DNA of 64,000 bases. Source: a virus. Position 1 is the stretch's first letter. Every line of letters starts with the position of its first letter. The stretch lies in the IMG/VR virus record IMGVR_UViG_3300025577_000001, positions 1 through 64,000 of that record. One strand, 5' to 3'. The notes below the pieces were generated by a model. That model saw only the letters and a list, made by a program, of their open reading frames with translations. It did no database searches and was not told the DNA's origin. The position numbers and the translations under genes were made by a program. Of the stretch, positions 26,395 to 33,804 are shown piece after piece.

Positions 26395-26425
26395 AGCCCG
26401 GCAGCCCGCTGCGCCGGGCTTTTTA
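26395..26425 (+). terminator. Intrinsic terminator after parM
   Basis: Stem AGCCCGGC / GCGCCGGGCT, followed by five T. Confidence 0.8.
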
Positions 26426-26457
26426 GTGCTTTATCGCAAAAATAATGAACAGGTAAA

Positions 26458-26496
26458 ATAAAACCCCTTTACATTAGGGCGCATAGGCGCTATATT
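26458..26496 (+). promoter_or_regulatory. TTTACA-family promoter
   Basis: AATAAAACCCCTTTACAT context: TTTACA 26468-26473, a 17-nt spacer, TATATT 26491-26496, upstream of the gene at 26527. Confidence 0.65.
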
Positions 26497-26526
26497 AGTT
26501 TTGTACTCAACACACAGGTTACTCAA

Positions 26527-26898
26527 ATGACTTTCATCAATTCTTCCATCGCTTCACTCCACGCCGCAGGCAAGGGCATTCACCTAGTACTTTGGCTTTT
26601 CTGTCTGGTCACAGGCGCAGCGTTCGTGACTATCCGCAAAGCTTGCTACATCGCTCACGCCTTGGGCGTCGTTGCCGGTGAATGGTATTACACACGCGGC
26701 GGCAAGGAAATGATTGCTGAGGAACTAGCGCCCACAGTCGCAGCGCTTAAGGCTGCTTACGCCTGGGTAAAGACAGACGGTAAAACGATCGTAGTAAAGG
26801 GGACTAAGAAAGTTTCAGCTATTGCCCGCACCGCTTACGCCCGCTTAGAGGCTGAGGAGCAATTTGTATTTTCAGTTATCGCAAACGTCAGCGCGTAA
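26527..26898 (+). CDS. Small membrane-associated hypothetical protein
   Basis: This 123 aa protein has an N-terminal hydrophobic segment (GIHLVLWLFCLVTGAAFVTI, about residues 16-35) and a helical basic C-terminal region with lysines (TIVVKGTKKVSAIARTAYARLE). It opens a small early-like operon after a TTTACA promoter. Function unknown. Confidence 0.5.
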   Translation: MTFINSSIASLHAAGKGIHLVLWLFCLVTGAAFVTIRKACYIAHALGVVAGEWYYTRGGKEMIAEELAPTVAALKAAYAWVKTDGKTIVVKGTKKVSAIARTAYARLEAEEQFVFSVIANVSA

Positions 26899-26925
26899 AA
26901 CACACTATATAGAGGCAGTTTCAAG

Positions 26926-27054
26926 ATGAAGCGTCACGAAAGCCCAAGGCGTAGCGGGCGCAATGATAAAGGAAAGGAGGCGTCAGCTAGGCTTCGTCAA
27001 ATCAAAAAGCGCAATCGTCGAACAATCCAAAAACTAAAAGGAAACTCAAAATGA
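26926..27054 (+). CDS. Short basic peptide gene
   Basis: This 42 aa peptide is arginine- and lysine-rich (RLRQIKKRNRRTIQKLKG). It has an AGAGG site upstream and its stop overlaps the next gene's ATG (ATGA). It resembles small phage RNA- or DNA-binding peptides. Function unknown. Confidence 0.5.
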   Translation: MKRHESPRRSGRNDKGKEASARLRQIKKRNRRTIQKLKGNSK

Positions 27055-27281
27055 AAGCTTACACGCAAGCAGAAATAGAAAGAATGATAGAGCAGTGCGG
27101 CGGCGTATATCTTGGCGATGGCGACATCGTGACACTCGATGACGGCGACTCTTTTCACCGAACTGTTCTTCGTTCAGGCGCAGTCTACTGGGAAGAGTAT
27201 GATCTTGACGCCGTCGCTGCTGAGGCTGAGCGCGATCAGGCTTACGCTACTGCCTTTTATCGTTCACGGCTCGGCATTTAA
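27051..27281 (+). CDS. Acidic hypothetical protein
   Basis: This 76 aa acidic protein begins MKAYTQAEIERMIEQCGG and contains VYLGDGDIVTLDDGDSFHR, a small beta-barrel-like stretch. It overlaps the upstream gene by 4 nt, so the two are translated together. No family was recognised. Confidence 0.5.
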   Translation: MKAYTQAEIERMIEQCGGVYLGDGDIVTLDDGDSFHRTVLRSGAVYWEEYDLDAVAAEAERDQAYATAFYRSRLGI

Positions 27282-27306
27282 CGCCATAAACATCAAGGAA
27301 AACAAC

Positions 27307-27972
27307 ATGAGCATTCAGGAAAAAAGATACAGAGCGAATCGAGCAAACCTATTGCTAGAAGAAATAGCAAGCCGTGGCCGCAGGTTTTTTTCATCCGATA
27401 ACGAGCAAGCCCAATTCTACGTAGACCGGCGTGGTCGCGTCTGGTTCTTCGACGAGGGCAGCGGCAAAAAAATTTACACGCATTACAGTGGGGAGTGGAA
27501 AGGCTTCACTCACTGCGGCACACTCAGGCGATTAATTTCCAACCTAGCGTTATACATCGGCAAAGGTCAGCTACTTCCGAGTCACCACCTTGGCCCGTGG
27601 CCCGAATGGTACAGCAACGGCGATCCTTGGGCCTATGGGTGCGATGATATGGCCGTCATCCGTCGCCGCGCCCGACAGCTCTACATCACAGAACCATATA
27701 TTGACGTGAGGTTGCTGAGAGAAGGCGACGACGACGGTTACACCGGTTCAACGCTTGGTTATTGGGCCTCGGGCCATGTAGATAAACAGCGGTTTGCAAT
27801 TGCCGCAAATCGCGAATTCGAGACAGCATCGTTTAACGTTCCAATCGTCAAATTATCTCAAGTCAAACACGCTTGGGTTTCGACAGAGACAGAGGACGGC
27901 TGTAAATACTGGGTCTATCACAAAGAAGAGCGACCAGGAACCAAGCCAATAACCTATGCCGAGACTGATTAA
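27307..27972 (+). CDS. Hypothetical protein
   Basis: This 221 aa protein starts at ATG 27307 with AAGGA upstream; an earlier in-frame start would overlap the previous gene and lacks a site. The body is rich in Tyr, Trp and Arg (YVDRRGRVWFFDEGSGKKIY; GYWASGHVDKQRFAIAANR). No conserved catalytic motif was recognised. It resembles host-interaction proteins of the early region. Confidence 0.5.
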   Translation: MSIQEKRYRANRANLLLEEIASRGRRFFSSDNEQAQFYVDRRGRVWFFDEGSGKKIYTHYSGEWKGFTHCGTLRRLISNLALYIGKGQLLPSHHLGPWPEWYSNGDPWAYGCDDMAVIRRRARQLYITEPYIDVRLLREGDDDGYTGSTLGYWASGHVDKQRFAIAANREFETASFNVPIVKLSQVKHAWVSTETEDGCKYWVYHKEERPGTKPITYAETD

Positions 27973-28073
27973 CGCTAACGCCATAAACACACGCAGAGAA
28001 TACTCGACGCGGCCTGGCTGCTTGTCGAAAGAGCTTACGAAAACGACAACATATAAGAGGAAAAAGGAACCAC

Positions 28074-28337
28074 ATGAAAATTTCAGAGCTAATCGCACAG
28101 TTAAAGGCCGTTCAAAACGTAGCGGGTGATGTTGATGTGATTCTATCCGAAGACAGTGAAGGGAATGCTTACAGTCCGGCTGGCGTTACTGAGCGGGGAA
28201 TGTATCGGCCCATCAATTCATGGAGCGGAGAGATCGGCATCCGAGAGCTAACACCTGAGCTAATTGAGGAAGGTTATGGCCCAGACGATATTCTGGACGG
28301 CGCATCAGAAGCGGTTGTCATCTGGCCGATCAACTAG
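28074..28337 (+). CDS. Hypothetical protein
   Basis: This 87 aa acidic protein has ISELIAQLKAVQNVAGDVDV at the N-terminus, which is like the common phage family of short proteins that share an ISELI-x-x-L segment before VxxSEDSEGNAYSP. The function is unknown. A good AGAGGAAAAAGG site precedes ATG 28074. Confidence 0.55.
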   Translation: MKISELIAQLKAVQNVAGDVDVILSEDSEGNAYSPAGVTERGMYRPINSWSGEIGIRELTPELIEEGYGPDDILDGASEAVVIWPIN

Positions 28338-28388
28338 CATTATCAAACCGATCGATACTAAACACTGCCCAATACACAAGACTTACCC

Positions 28389-29006
28389 ATGATTAAAAAT
28401 GACAAATGGATTACACAGCAAGCAACGAAAGGCATGATCACGCCTTTCGTTCCACAGTTAGTCAGAAAAGCTGAAGCCCGCCCTGCGGGCTTAGTATCAG
28501 ATAGCCCGATTCGATATAAAGCGATAAGTTACGGCTTATCGAGTTACGGCTATGATATTCGCCTGTCGCCGAATGACTTTAGAATCTTTCGCCATGTGCC
28601 CGGCACAGTCATCGACCCTAAGAACTTCAGCAATGACAACCTAGAACCGGCTCATCTCCACAGAGGCGAACGCGGCGACTATTTCATATTGCCTGGGCAT
28701 TCATACGGGCTAGGCGTCGCGGTCGAACGCTTAGCGATGCCGGGCAATGTGACAGGCGTTTGCCTTGGCAAGAGCACCTATGCCCGCGTCGGTATAATCG
28801 TCAATATGACGCCTGCCGAGGCTGGCTGGTGCGGCCATCTGACATTAGAATTTTCCAATTCATCAAGCGCTGACTGTCGCCTCTATGTAAACGAGGGTGT
28901 GGCGCAGATGTTATTTTTTGAGGGCGAACGCTGCGCGACGACTTACGAAGATCGCAGCGGAAAATATCAAGGGCAACCGGAACAAGTAGTAATAGCCAAG
29001 GTTTGA
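28389..29006 (+). CDS. dcd: dCTP deaminase
   Basis: This 205 aa protein belongs to the dCTP deaminase/dUTPase fold. Signatures are SYGLSSYGYDIRL (N-terminal), CLGKSTYARVGIIVNMTPAE (the GKSTYAR-type substrate loop with the catalytic segment), GWCGHLTLEFSN and GVAQMLFFEG. The enzyme converts dCTP to dUTP, feeding dUMP to thymidylate synthesis; a ThyX lies at 33.8 kb. It has no fused dUTPase region. The stop is followed by the next gene at about 3 nt. Confidence 0.9.
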   Translation: MIKNDKWITQQATKGMITPFVPQLVRKAEARPAGLVSDSPIRYKAISYGLSSYGYDIRLSPNDFRIFRHVPGTVIDPKNFSNDNLEPAHLHRGERGDYFILPGHSYGLGVAVERLAMPGNVTGVCLGKSTYARVGIIVNMTPAEAGWCGHLTLEFSNSSSADCRLYVNEGVAQMLFFEGERCATTYEDRSGKYQGQPEQVVIAKV

Positions 29007-29008
29007 TT

Positions 29009-29635
29009 GTGATTTTTAATATTGACGACATCGCACCCGATGCAGCCGACCAGACGCTTAGTAGCCTTAGATCCGATCAAGGCTACACGCATAACGCCGC
29101 AAAGAATGAGATCGGCGTCGGATTCCCGACGCTCACAAACTGGGAGAACGCAGATCTGACCGTGCGGCGTCGCATCAAGCTTGAGCAGGCTTATCGATGG
29201 ATGCGCTTATTAGGAGAGGATGCCGAAACGTTCGGTCACCTGTTAGGGCAAAACCGAATCAACGACGTGATAGACGTGCCGATAGAGGTTGTCTCCAGCT
29301 TGTTTGGGGTTAGCATGGCCAAGATAAACAGAGAGCCAGCGACAACGTTTAGAAAGCTATTCTTTAGCAAAGATACGGGCCGAGATCATCAACGCGCCCG
29401 AAGCTTGCTGAAGCCATTGACTAAGCGCAGCAAGAAGAACGCGCTACGAATAAAGCTTGACGTGCTCAGCGATGCCCATAAGGCCCTTGGATGCTCTCAA
29501 GCTAGCGCACTGAAGGCACTCAACTCAGGTCGTTCTATCGCCTTACTAAGTCTGACTGGCGACGACTTGGGGCGATTGCTGCAAGCGGCAATAGACATTA
29601 ACTGGGAGCCTGCTGAGGACGAAGACAATGGGTAA
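29009..29635 (+). CDS. Hypothetical HTH-like protein
   Basis: This protein of about 208 aa has a candidate N-terminal DNA-binding segment (NAAKNEIGVGFPTLTNWEN), which looks like a helix-turn-helix. GTG 29009 is chosen as start because AAGG precedes it by 7 nt; TTG 29003 is an alternative. The C-terminal half is basic with KPLTKRSKKNALRIKL and helical. It overlaps the next gene by 8 nt. No family was recognised. Confidence 0.45.
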   Translation: MIFNIDDIAPDAADQTLSSLRSDQGYTHNAAKNEIGVGFPTLTNWENADLTVRRRIKLEQAYRWMRLLGEDAETFGHLLGQNRINDVIDVPIEVVSSLFGVSMAKINREPATTFRKLFFSKDTGRDHQRARSLLKPLTKRSKKNALRIKLDVLSDAHKALGCSQASALKALNSGRSIALLSLTGDDLGRLLQAAIDINWEPAEDEDNG

Positions 29636-30047
29636 GAAGTCTGAGCGCACCGTCAAAAAAGAAACGAACGCCGTGGCATTGTTGGCTCAGTCAGCAGGCA
29701 TTACGCTAAGAACCGATCGCGAGGCTAGGGCCTTGCCCTATGAATTAGCGCCGCGTCGGTATCTGGCTGACGCGGTATGGATAGCGCCTGATTCCGCTGC
29801 GCGTCGCGGCGTCGTCATCGAGATTCAAGGCGGGCGATTCATCTCAGGGAAGCATGGCAATGCTAAGGGCCTGGCGACCGATGACAAAAAGATGGCCTGG
29901 GCGCAGCTTAATGACTTTGACATTTTATTCTGCGATTACAGCGACATTGAAGAAATCGCCCCTATCCTGTCGAAGATGGTTGCAAAATATTACGATGCGA
30001 CTGCAATATCTAGCCACAGCGAGCCGATAAATCCTATGGATATTTGA
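29628..30047 (+). CDS. PD-(D/E)XK-like nuclease (VRR-NUC type)
   Basis: This 139 aa protein contains the phage nuclease pattern: an acidic residue in YLADAVWIAPD, then VVIEIQGGRFISGKHGNAKG, then DDKKMAWAQLNDFDILF. The E-x-QGG...KH pattern is the same order as VRR-NUC/endonuclease-VII-like enzymes (E-x-[DE]GG, GRHxxGxG, D-x-x-K-x-x-x-A). It would nick or resolve branched DNA in replication. Its start overlaps the preceding gene, and a strong hairpin follows it. Confidence 0.65.
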   Translation: MGKKSERTVKKETNAVALLAQSAGITLRTDREARALPYELAPRRYLADAVWIAPDSAARRGVVIEIQGGRFISGKHGNAKGLATDDKKMAWAQLNDFDILFCDYSDIEEIAPILSKMVAKYYDATAISSHSEPINPMDI

Positions 30048-30063
30048 ACGATATTCGCCCTTG

Positions 30064-30110
30064 AAAACGAAGCCGCCGATCAGGATAGTCTGATCGGCGG
30101 CTTCGTTTTT
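30064..30110 (+). terminator. Intrinsic terminator
   Basis: A hairpin with 20-nt arms (starting AAAACGAAGCCGCCG) ends in five T. Confidence 0.85.
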
Positions 30111-30138
30111 GCCCATGTTTACGATGTGTCCATATCGG

Positions 30139-30275
30139 AAAAAGACAACAGATCGTCATTTTTAAGCCCAAACGCTCAAACGTCTACGCATCAATGCTTT
30201 CAGGCAAAAAAGACAACAAATAAAAAGACAACAGATCCTTATAATAGATATATAGACGAATCTGTTGTCTTTTTT
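30139..30275 (+). repeat. Seven-copy iteron element, copy 3
   Basis: Plus-strand orientation: a distal AAAGACAACAGATC iteron at 30139, two more (one AAAGACAACAAAT), then CCTTATAATAGATATATAGACG and the closing arm CTGTTGTCTTTT. It lies between the nuclease gene and the SSB-like gene. Confidence 0.9.
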
Positions 30276-30376
30276 GACTCAGAATCCAGCACTCGATAAG
30301 CCGTCTAAAGCCCTACTTTTGAAACTCGTTTATCAGGACGAGGCGGCGCTGATAAAATTCGTTTCAGATATTTTCT

Positions 30377-30414
30377 ATAAAACCTGTTTACATGCGGGTT
30401 GCATGTGTTAGTAT
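30377..30414 (+). promoter_or_regulatory. TTTACA-family promoter
   Basis: AAAACCTGTTTACAT context: TTTACA 30387-30392 and TAGTAT 30409-30414 (16-nt spacer), upstream of the SSB-like gene. Confidence 0.6.
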
Positions 30415-30495
30415 TATTTCAGTGAGACAAGCGAAGTAATAAACGCCTCTCAGTTATCCCGTTATCCCGTTATCCCATTACACCGAGACTAGAAC

Positions 30496-31383
30496 ATGAG
30501 TTTTTTCGCACAAGGCTATAAGGTTGAAGACAACATTGGCGGTGGCGGTTTATTCCTCAAGCTAGAAGAAGGCGCTACGACGCTCCGCATCCTTAAGCCA
30601 ACTAATGGCGCGCCCGCTTGCTCTGCGGGTTGGTGCTGGTGGTTGGAGACGCCAGAGGGCAAGCGTCCATCACGCGGCGTCGAGATGCCATCGCCATTGC
30701 CCGCTAACCTGGCGACGGACAAATGGGGCAAGCCTGAGCTTAAGCATGTTTGGATTCTGGCTGTTATCGACCGCAGTACTCAGGCGCTCAAAATCTGGGA
30801 GGTGTCTCAGTCTACAATCCAGACAGCCGTTGCCGAGCTTGCGAATAGCTTCGGCGACCCCACAGAGTTTGATATTGTCGTCAAGAAAAAGAAAGTAGGC
30901 GGCAAGACTACCTACACGGTAAGCCCGACGCCTATCGCCCCCTTGAGTCAAAAGGATTGCGATTTGATGCAGGGTTACATCATCCAGCCTGCTGAGAGGT
31001 TCAATGGCGGTAAAGGCTTGGTCAATACGCAAAGCGAAATGGATAAAGCTGGCGCAGACGGCGGCTATAGCGCTCAGGCAGCAGCGCCCGCGACTGAGCC
31101 TGAGATCGTGTCTATGCTACGCGCTGCGCTTGGTGACGGCAATGTGACGCCTGATCGCGCCGTACAGCTCCAAGAGTGGGCGTTAGGTTACATCGATCAG
31201 TTCAATGCCGCTGCGCCTGATGGCAACGGCACGAGCCTGATTGACTCCATCGTGAAGCCTTACCTAGCTGCGCCTTCGCCTACTCCTGCTATTGCCGCCC
31301 CTGCCATGCCGCCTGCTATTGCAGCGCCCGCACAAGTGCCGGTGGCTGTTGGTGTCGGCGTTGCTGACGATATCCCGTTCTAG
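30496..31383 (+). CDS. Phage single-stranded DNA-binding protein
   Basis: This 295 aa protein has a probable OB-fold core in the first 150 residues: FLKLEEGATTLRILKPTNG, HVWILAVIDRSTQALKIWEVS and IQTAVAELANSFGDPTEFDI fit the phage gp32/DUF-type ssDNA-binding family. An Ala/Pro-rich flexible linker follows (about 255-285). The C-terminus ADDIPF matches the conserved acidic SSB tip (DDIPF), which recruits partner proteins. Expression comes from a TTTACA promoter and a nearby iteron element. Confidence 0.75.
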   Translation: MSFFAQGYKVEDNIGGGGLFLKLEEGATTLRILKPTNGAPACSAGWCWWLETPEGKRPSRGVEMPSPLPANLATDKWGKPELKHVWILAVIDRSTQALKIWEVSQSTIQTAVAELANSFGDPTEFDIVVKKKKVGGKTTYTVSPTPIAPLSQKDCDLMQGYIIQPAERFNGGKGLVNTQSEMDKAGADGGYSAQAAAPATEPEIVSMLRAALGDGNVTPDRAVQLQEWALGYIDQFNAAAPDGNGTSLIDSIVKPYLAAPSPTPAIAAPAMPPAIAAPAQVPVAVGVGVADDIPF

Positions 31384-31397
31384 ATTCAGCCGTAAGC

Positions 31398-31440
31398 GAT
31401 GCCGCCCCTTAGACAATCTAACAATCTAAAGGGCGGCATC
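31398..31440 (+). terminator. Hairpin between SSB and nblA
   Basis: GATGCCGCCC arms with a 15-nt AT-rich loop. There is little T tract, so it may be an attenuator or an mRNA stabiliser. Confidence 0.5.
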
Positions 31441-31459
31441 TTATAAGAGGATCTTCCTA

Positions 31460-31648
31460 ATGCCCCTAGAAAGCTCAAAGCCCCAGCCAGGCGATCTGAC
31501 TATCGAGCAACAGTTTAGGCTTAGAGCCATTGAGAGCCAAGTCAAGAACATGAGTGCTGAACAGGCTCAAGAATACGTGGTTGAAGTCTTTCGGCAAATG
31601 TTTATTAAAGACAATCTCGTCAAGTACTTAATAAAGAACCCACCATGA
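31460..31648 (+). CDS. nblA: NblA phycobilisome degradation adaptor
   Basis: This 62 aa helical protein carries the NblA pattern: LTIEQQFRLRAIESQVKNMS, then AQEYVVEVFRQMFIKDNLVK. In the family, LxxEQQF and Q-V-x-x-MS positions pair with a C-terminal helix that binds phycobiliproteins and targets them to the Clp protease. Freshwater cyanophages carry it to break down host antennae and release amino acids. It overlaps the next gene by 4 nt. It implies a phycobilisome-bearing host. Confidence 0.85.
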   Translation: MPLESSKPQPGDLTIEQQFRLRAIESQVKNMSAEQAQEYVVEVFRQMFIKDNLVKYLIKNPP

Positions 31649-31809
31649 CGGAAAGAACAGGTGCATTAATCGTCGCAGCTAGCATCCTCACGACATGGGC
31701 CTTAGCTGCGATCCTTATCCTTCACTTTTTCAGCTTCGATAATACTCAAACTCAAACGCACAGCACAGCACTATGGCCGCTCAATACAATCATAAGACCC
31801 ACGCCGTAA
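31645..31809 (+). CDS. Short single-pass membrane protein
   Basis: This 54 aa protein has one transmembrane segment (ALIVAASILTTWALAAILIL, about residues 7-26). Its ATG overlaps the stop of nblA (ATGA), so it is translationally coupled. Its 3' end overlaps the start of the next gene. Possibly a host-envelope or lysis-related peptide. Unknown. Confidence 0.5.
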   Translation: MTERTGALIVAASILTTWALAAILILHFFSFDNTQTQTHSTALWPLNTIIRPTP

Positions 31810-31970
31810 CCGATAGCAACACGCCTCTGTGCGGCACGACTAAACCAGATCCCATCATCGCGACTGATGGTGCCCCCACTTGCAAGGCGTGCCAAACCGT
31901 AATGAAACGCCGTATCAAAAGTAGGGCCGGGCGACTGTCTGGGAATCTAACGAAATACCGCGCTAAATAA
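31773..31970 (+). CDS. Small Cys/His protein
   Basis: This 65 aa protein has possible metal ligands H7, H10, C20, C36 and C39 (TCKACQTV) and a basic C-terminus (RRIKSRAGRLSGN). It may bind zinc and nucleic acid. It overlaps the preceding membrane gene in another frame, which is odd but common in this region. Confidence 0.5.
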   Translation: MAAQYNHKTHAVTDSNTPLCGTTKPDPIIATDGAPTCKACQTVMKRRIKSRAGRLSGNLTKYRAK

Positions 31971-31998
31971 ACACTAAGGAAAGCAGGAGCTATTACAG

Positions 31999-32634
31999 AT
32001 GAAACAATCAACATTGTTCGCAATAGAAGAACACGCCGCGCCCACAACGACTGAAGAGACATGGTGCGCCGATGACTGGGAGACGCCGCCCGAAGTCGCT
32101 GCGGCAATGGCTAGCCTTATCACTGACGATGAGGAACGCATTATTGAGCCATCAGCCGGGCGCGGTGCTATTGCTCGGCTATTGCCAGCTGACCGCTCTG
32201 TCACTTGCATCGAGATTAACCCGCTTCGACACATGGTCGGCGCTGCGCCGCATCAGGAATGGCTGTGCACTGATTTTATTTCATATGCCAAGCGTGACGC
32301 ATACGGCTTTGGAGCCGATCTCATCATTGGCAATCCGCCCTTCTCACTGGGTATGGAATTCTTAAGCGCGGCTGCATCAATCCTTAAGGCTGATGGCCGC
32401 ATTCTATTTCTATTGCCTACCGAATTCTTCCAGGCCACATGCCGCGCGCAGCCATTCAAGGAATCTGGCCTTGTCATATCTCATCAATGGCAAATCGCCG
32501 GACGCGTCGCCTTCGTCAAAGAAGGCGTAGTACATAAAGGGCGGCAATGCTCCGACTCAATCTTTGAGTTTAAACACGCCAGCGCAGCGGCGGCGGCAAT
32601 AGAGCTGATAGATCCATATGGCAGACTCAAATAA
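31999..32634 (+). CDS. DNA N6-adenine methyltransferase
   Basis: This 211 aa class I SAM-dependent methyltransferase has IIEPSAGRGAIARLL (motif I, about residues 47-61), acidic IEIN (motif II) and IIGNPPFSLG (motif IV NPPF, about 109-118). The target-recognition part is small, as in orphan phage Dam-like enzymes, and no restriction partner is adjacent. It may protect the phage DNA or mark it. Its stop overlaps the next start. Confidence 0.8.
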   Translation: MKQSTLFAIEEHAAPTTTEETWCADDWETPPEVAAAMASLITDDEERIIEPSAGRGAIARLLPADRSVTCIEINPLRHMVGAAPHQEWLCTDFISYAKRDAYGFGADLIIGNPPFSLGMEFLSAAASILKADGRILFLLPTEFFQATCRAQPFKESGLVISHQWQIAGRVAFVKEGVVHKGRQCSDSIFEFKHASAAAAAIELIDPYGRLK

Positions 32635-32867
32635 TGACAGCTAGCCAACGCATAGACAACGCTATCAGATGGCTCAGAATTAATCAGAACGCAATAGCCC
32701 AGGCGCTGCCAATCGCCACGCCTGGGCGCGTATTCGGCGCTTCGTGGCTTGAGATACTAGAGTCATACATCACCAAGTATCACGACGGCGCTATATCTAA
32801 CTTTTGCGCCGTCGCCTACATCGTCAATCCGTTAGTCATTATCAGGGCGCAGCTCGATCAGCCCTAA
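32634..32867 (+). CDS. Hypothetical protein
   Basis: This 77 aa helical protein begins at MTASQRIDNAIRWLRINQN and overlaps the methyltransferase stop by 1 nt. It includes a segment (FCAVAYIVNPLVIIRAQL) that is hydrophobic but probably not membrane-spanning. The function is unknown. Confidence 0.5.
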   Translation: MTASQRIDNAIRWLRINQNAIAQALPIATPGRVFGASWLEILESYITKYHDGAISNFCAVAYIVNPLVIIRAQLDQP

Positions 32868-32882
32868 TAATGAAATAAAAAT

Positions 32883-32919
32883 AAAACCTATTTGCCCTAT
32901 TGTAAATAGGTTTTATTTT
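32883..32919 (+). promoter_or_regulatory. Symmetric operator-promoter
   Basis: AAAACCTATTT and AAATAGGTTTT form a perfect inverted repeat; TTTGCC, 17 nt, TATTTT fit a promoter. It is arranged exactly like the site at 20397. Confidence 0.6.
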
Positions 32920-32956
32920 GACTATATTTATTGCAGTTGCATGAGTTAGCCGACGG

Positions 32957-33271
32957 ATGAATATCAATATCACTTACAGCAAAGTCGAATACGCGGGAGA
33001 GCAAGTTGCCCGTGTCCACGCAGGCGGGAAAGCGACTCCGTTCTATATTCTTAAGCGTCAGGGTCTGTATCTGGTTTGCGTAGCGCATGAGAGGCGCTTA
33101 GTTCAGTTCGCTACTGACTCTAGGTGGGAATCTAAGGAGGCGTGCGCGGCCCGCATCGCGGGAATGGTGCAAAGCCCAGCGTGGCTGCCCGTTAGCTTTT
33201 GCTCGCCACTAGCGACACGTCAGCGCCCGCTCAGTAGTGCGCGGTGTATATGGGAAGGGTTGGCGGCGTAG
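32957..33271 (+). CDS. Hypothetical protein
   Basis: This 104 aa protein has a beta-rich N-terminal half (MNINITYSKVEYAGEQVARV) and a cysteine-containing C-terminal half. It follows the symmetric operator, so is under the same type of repression. No family was recognised, and no clear ribosome site is seen. Confidence 0.45.
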   Translation: MNINITYSKVEYAGEQVARVHAGGKATPFYILKRQGLYLVCVAHERRLVQFATDSRWESKEACAARIAGMVQSPAWLPVSFCSPLATRQRPLSSARCIWEGLAA

Positions 33272-33317
33272 GCGATAATTTAATTTTCAAGTAAACACAA
33301 AACGAAAGGAACACACT

Positions 33318-33608
33318 ATGACTATTCAAAAAGCTTTCGATAGATTCATGGAAGAGGACTTTGAGAACGCTGTTGACATGGCAACCAAGGCATATTGGAG
33401 TGGGAGCGGCTACTCCGTCGAGCTATTCCCAGACGGTCATTACCGCGTTCTATGGAACAGCAACATTGGCAATAGGTACGACACGCCCGGCGTGATACTA
33501 GGGATCCGCCCGCTCGGTGATGACGAATGGGACAACGATAAAGATTGCAGGTTCTACGACAACGCAGAGGATTACATGCGGGAGGCTTTTAATGATGCCT
33601 GCCTGTAA
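33318..33608 (+). CDS. Hypothetical protein
   Basis: This 96 aa acidic protein (FMEEDFENAVDMATKAYW, GYSVELFPDGHYRVLWNS) has AAAGGA upstream of ATG 33318. The C-terminus is acidic with DNAEDYMREAF. It is the last gene of the plus-strand block and ends at a strong terminator. No function is visible. Confidence 0.55.
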   Translation: MTIQKAFDRFMEEDFENAVDMATKAYWSGSGYSVELFPDGHYRVLWNSNIGNRYDTPGVILGIRPLGDDEWDNDKDCRFYDNAEDYMREAFNDACL

Positions 33609-33633
33609 TGGCTGAGCTATAGCCGCATTCGCA

Positions 33634-33669
33634 ATAAAGCCCGATCAGGATATCCTGATCGGGCTTTAT
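33634..33669. terminator. Bidirectional palindromic terminator
   Basis: A perfect 36-nt palindrome (ATAAAGCCCGATCAGG and complement) lies between the converging plus block and thyX. Both strands lack long T tracts, so termination may be weak. Confidence 0.6.
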
Positions 33670-33804
33670 GTTTTAGTCTGATTTTTAGTAGGCCCCAAAT
33701 AATTAGAGTTATTTGGGGCTTGAGTGCCAATCGAAAGCGCCGCGTCGGGTATTGATAGGTCTACCCGGCGCGGCGCGTTTAGTTTTCGGTAGTGATTCTT
33801 TGCG

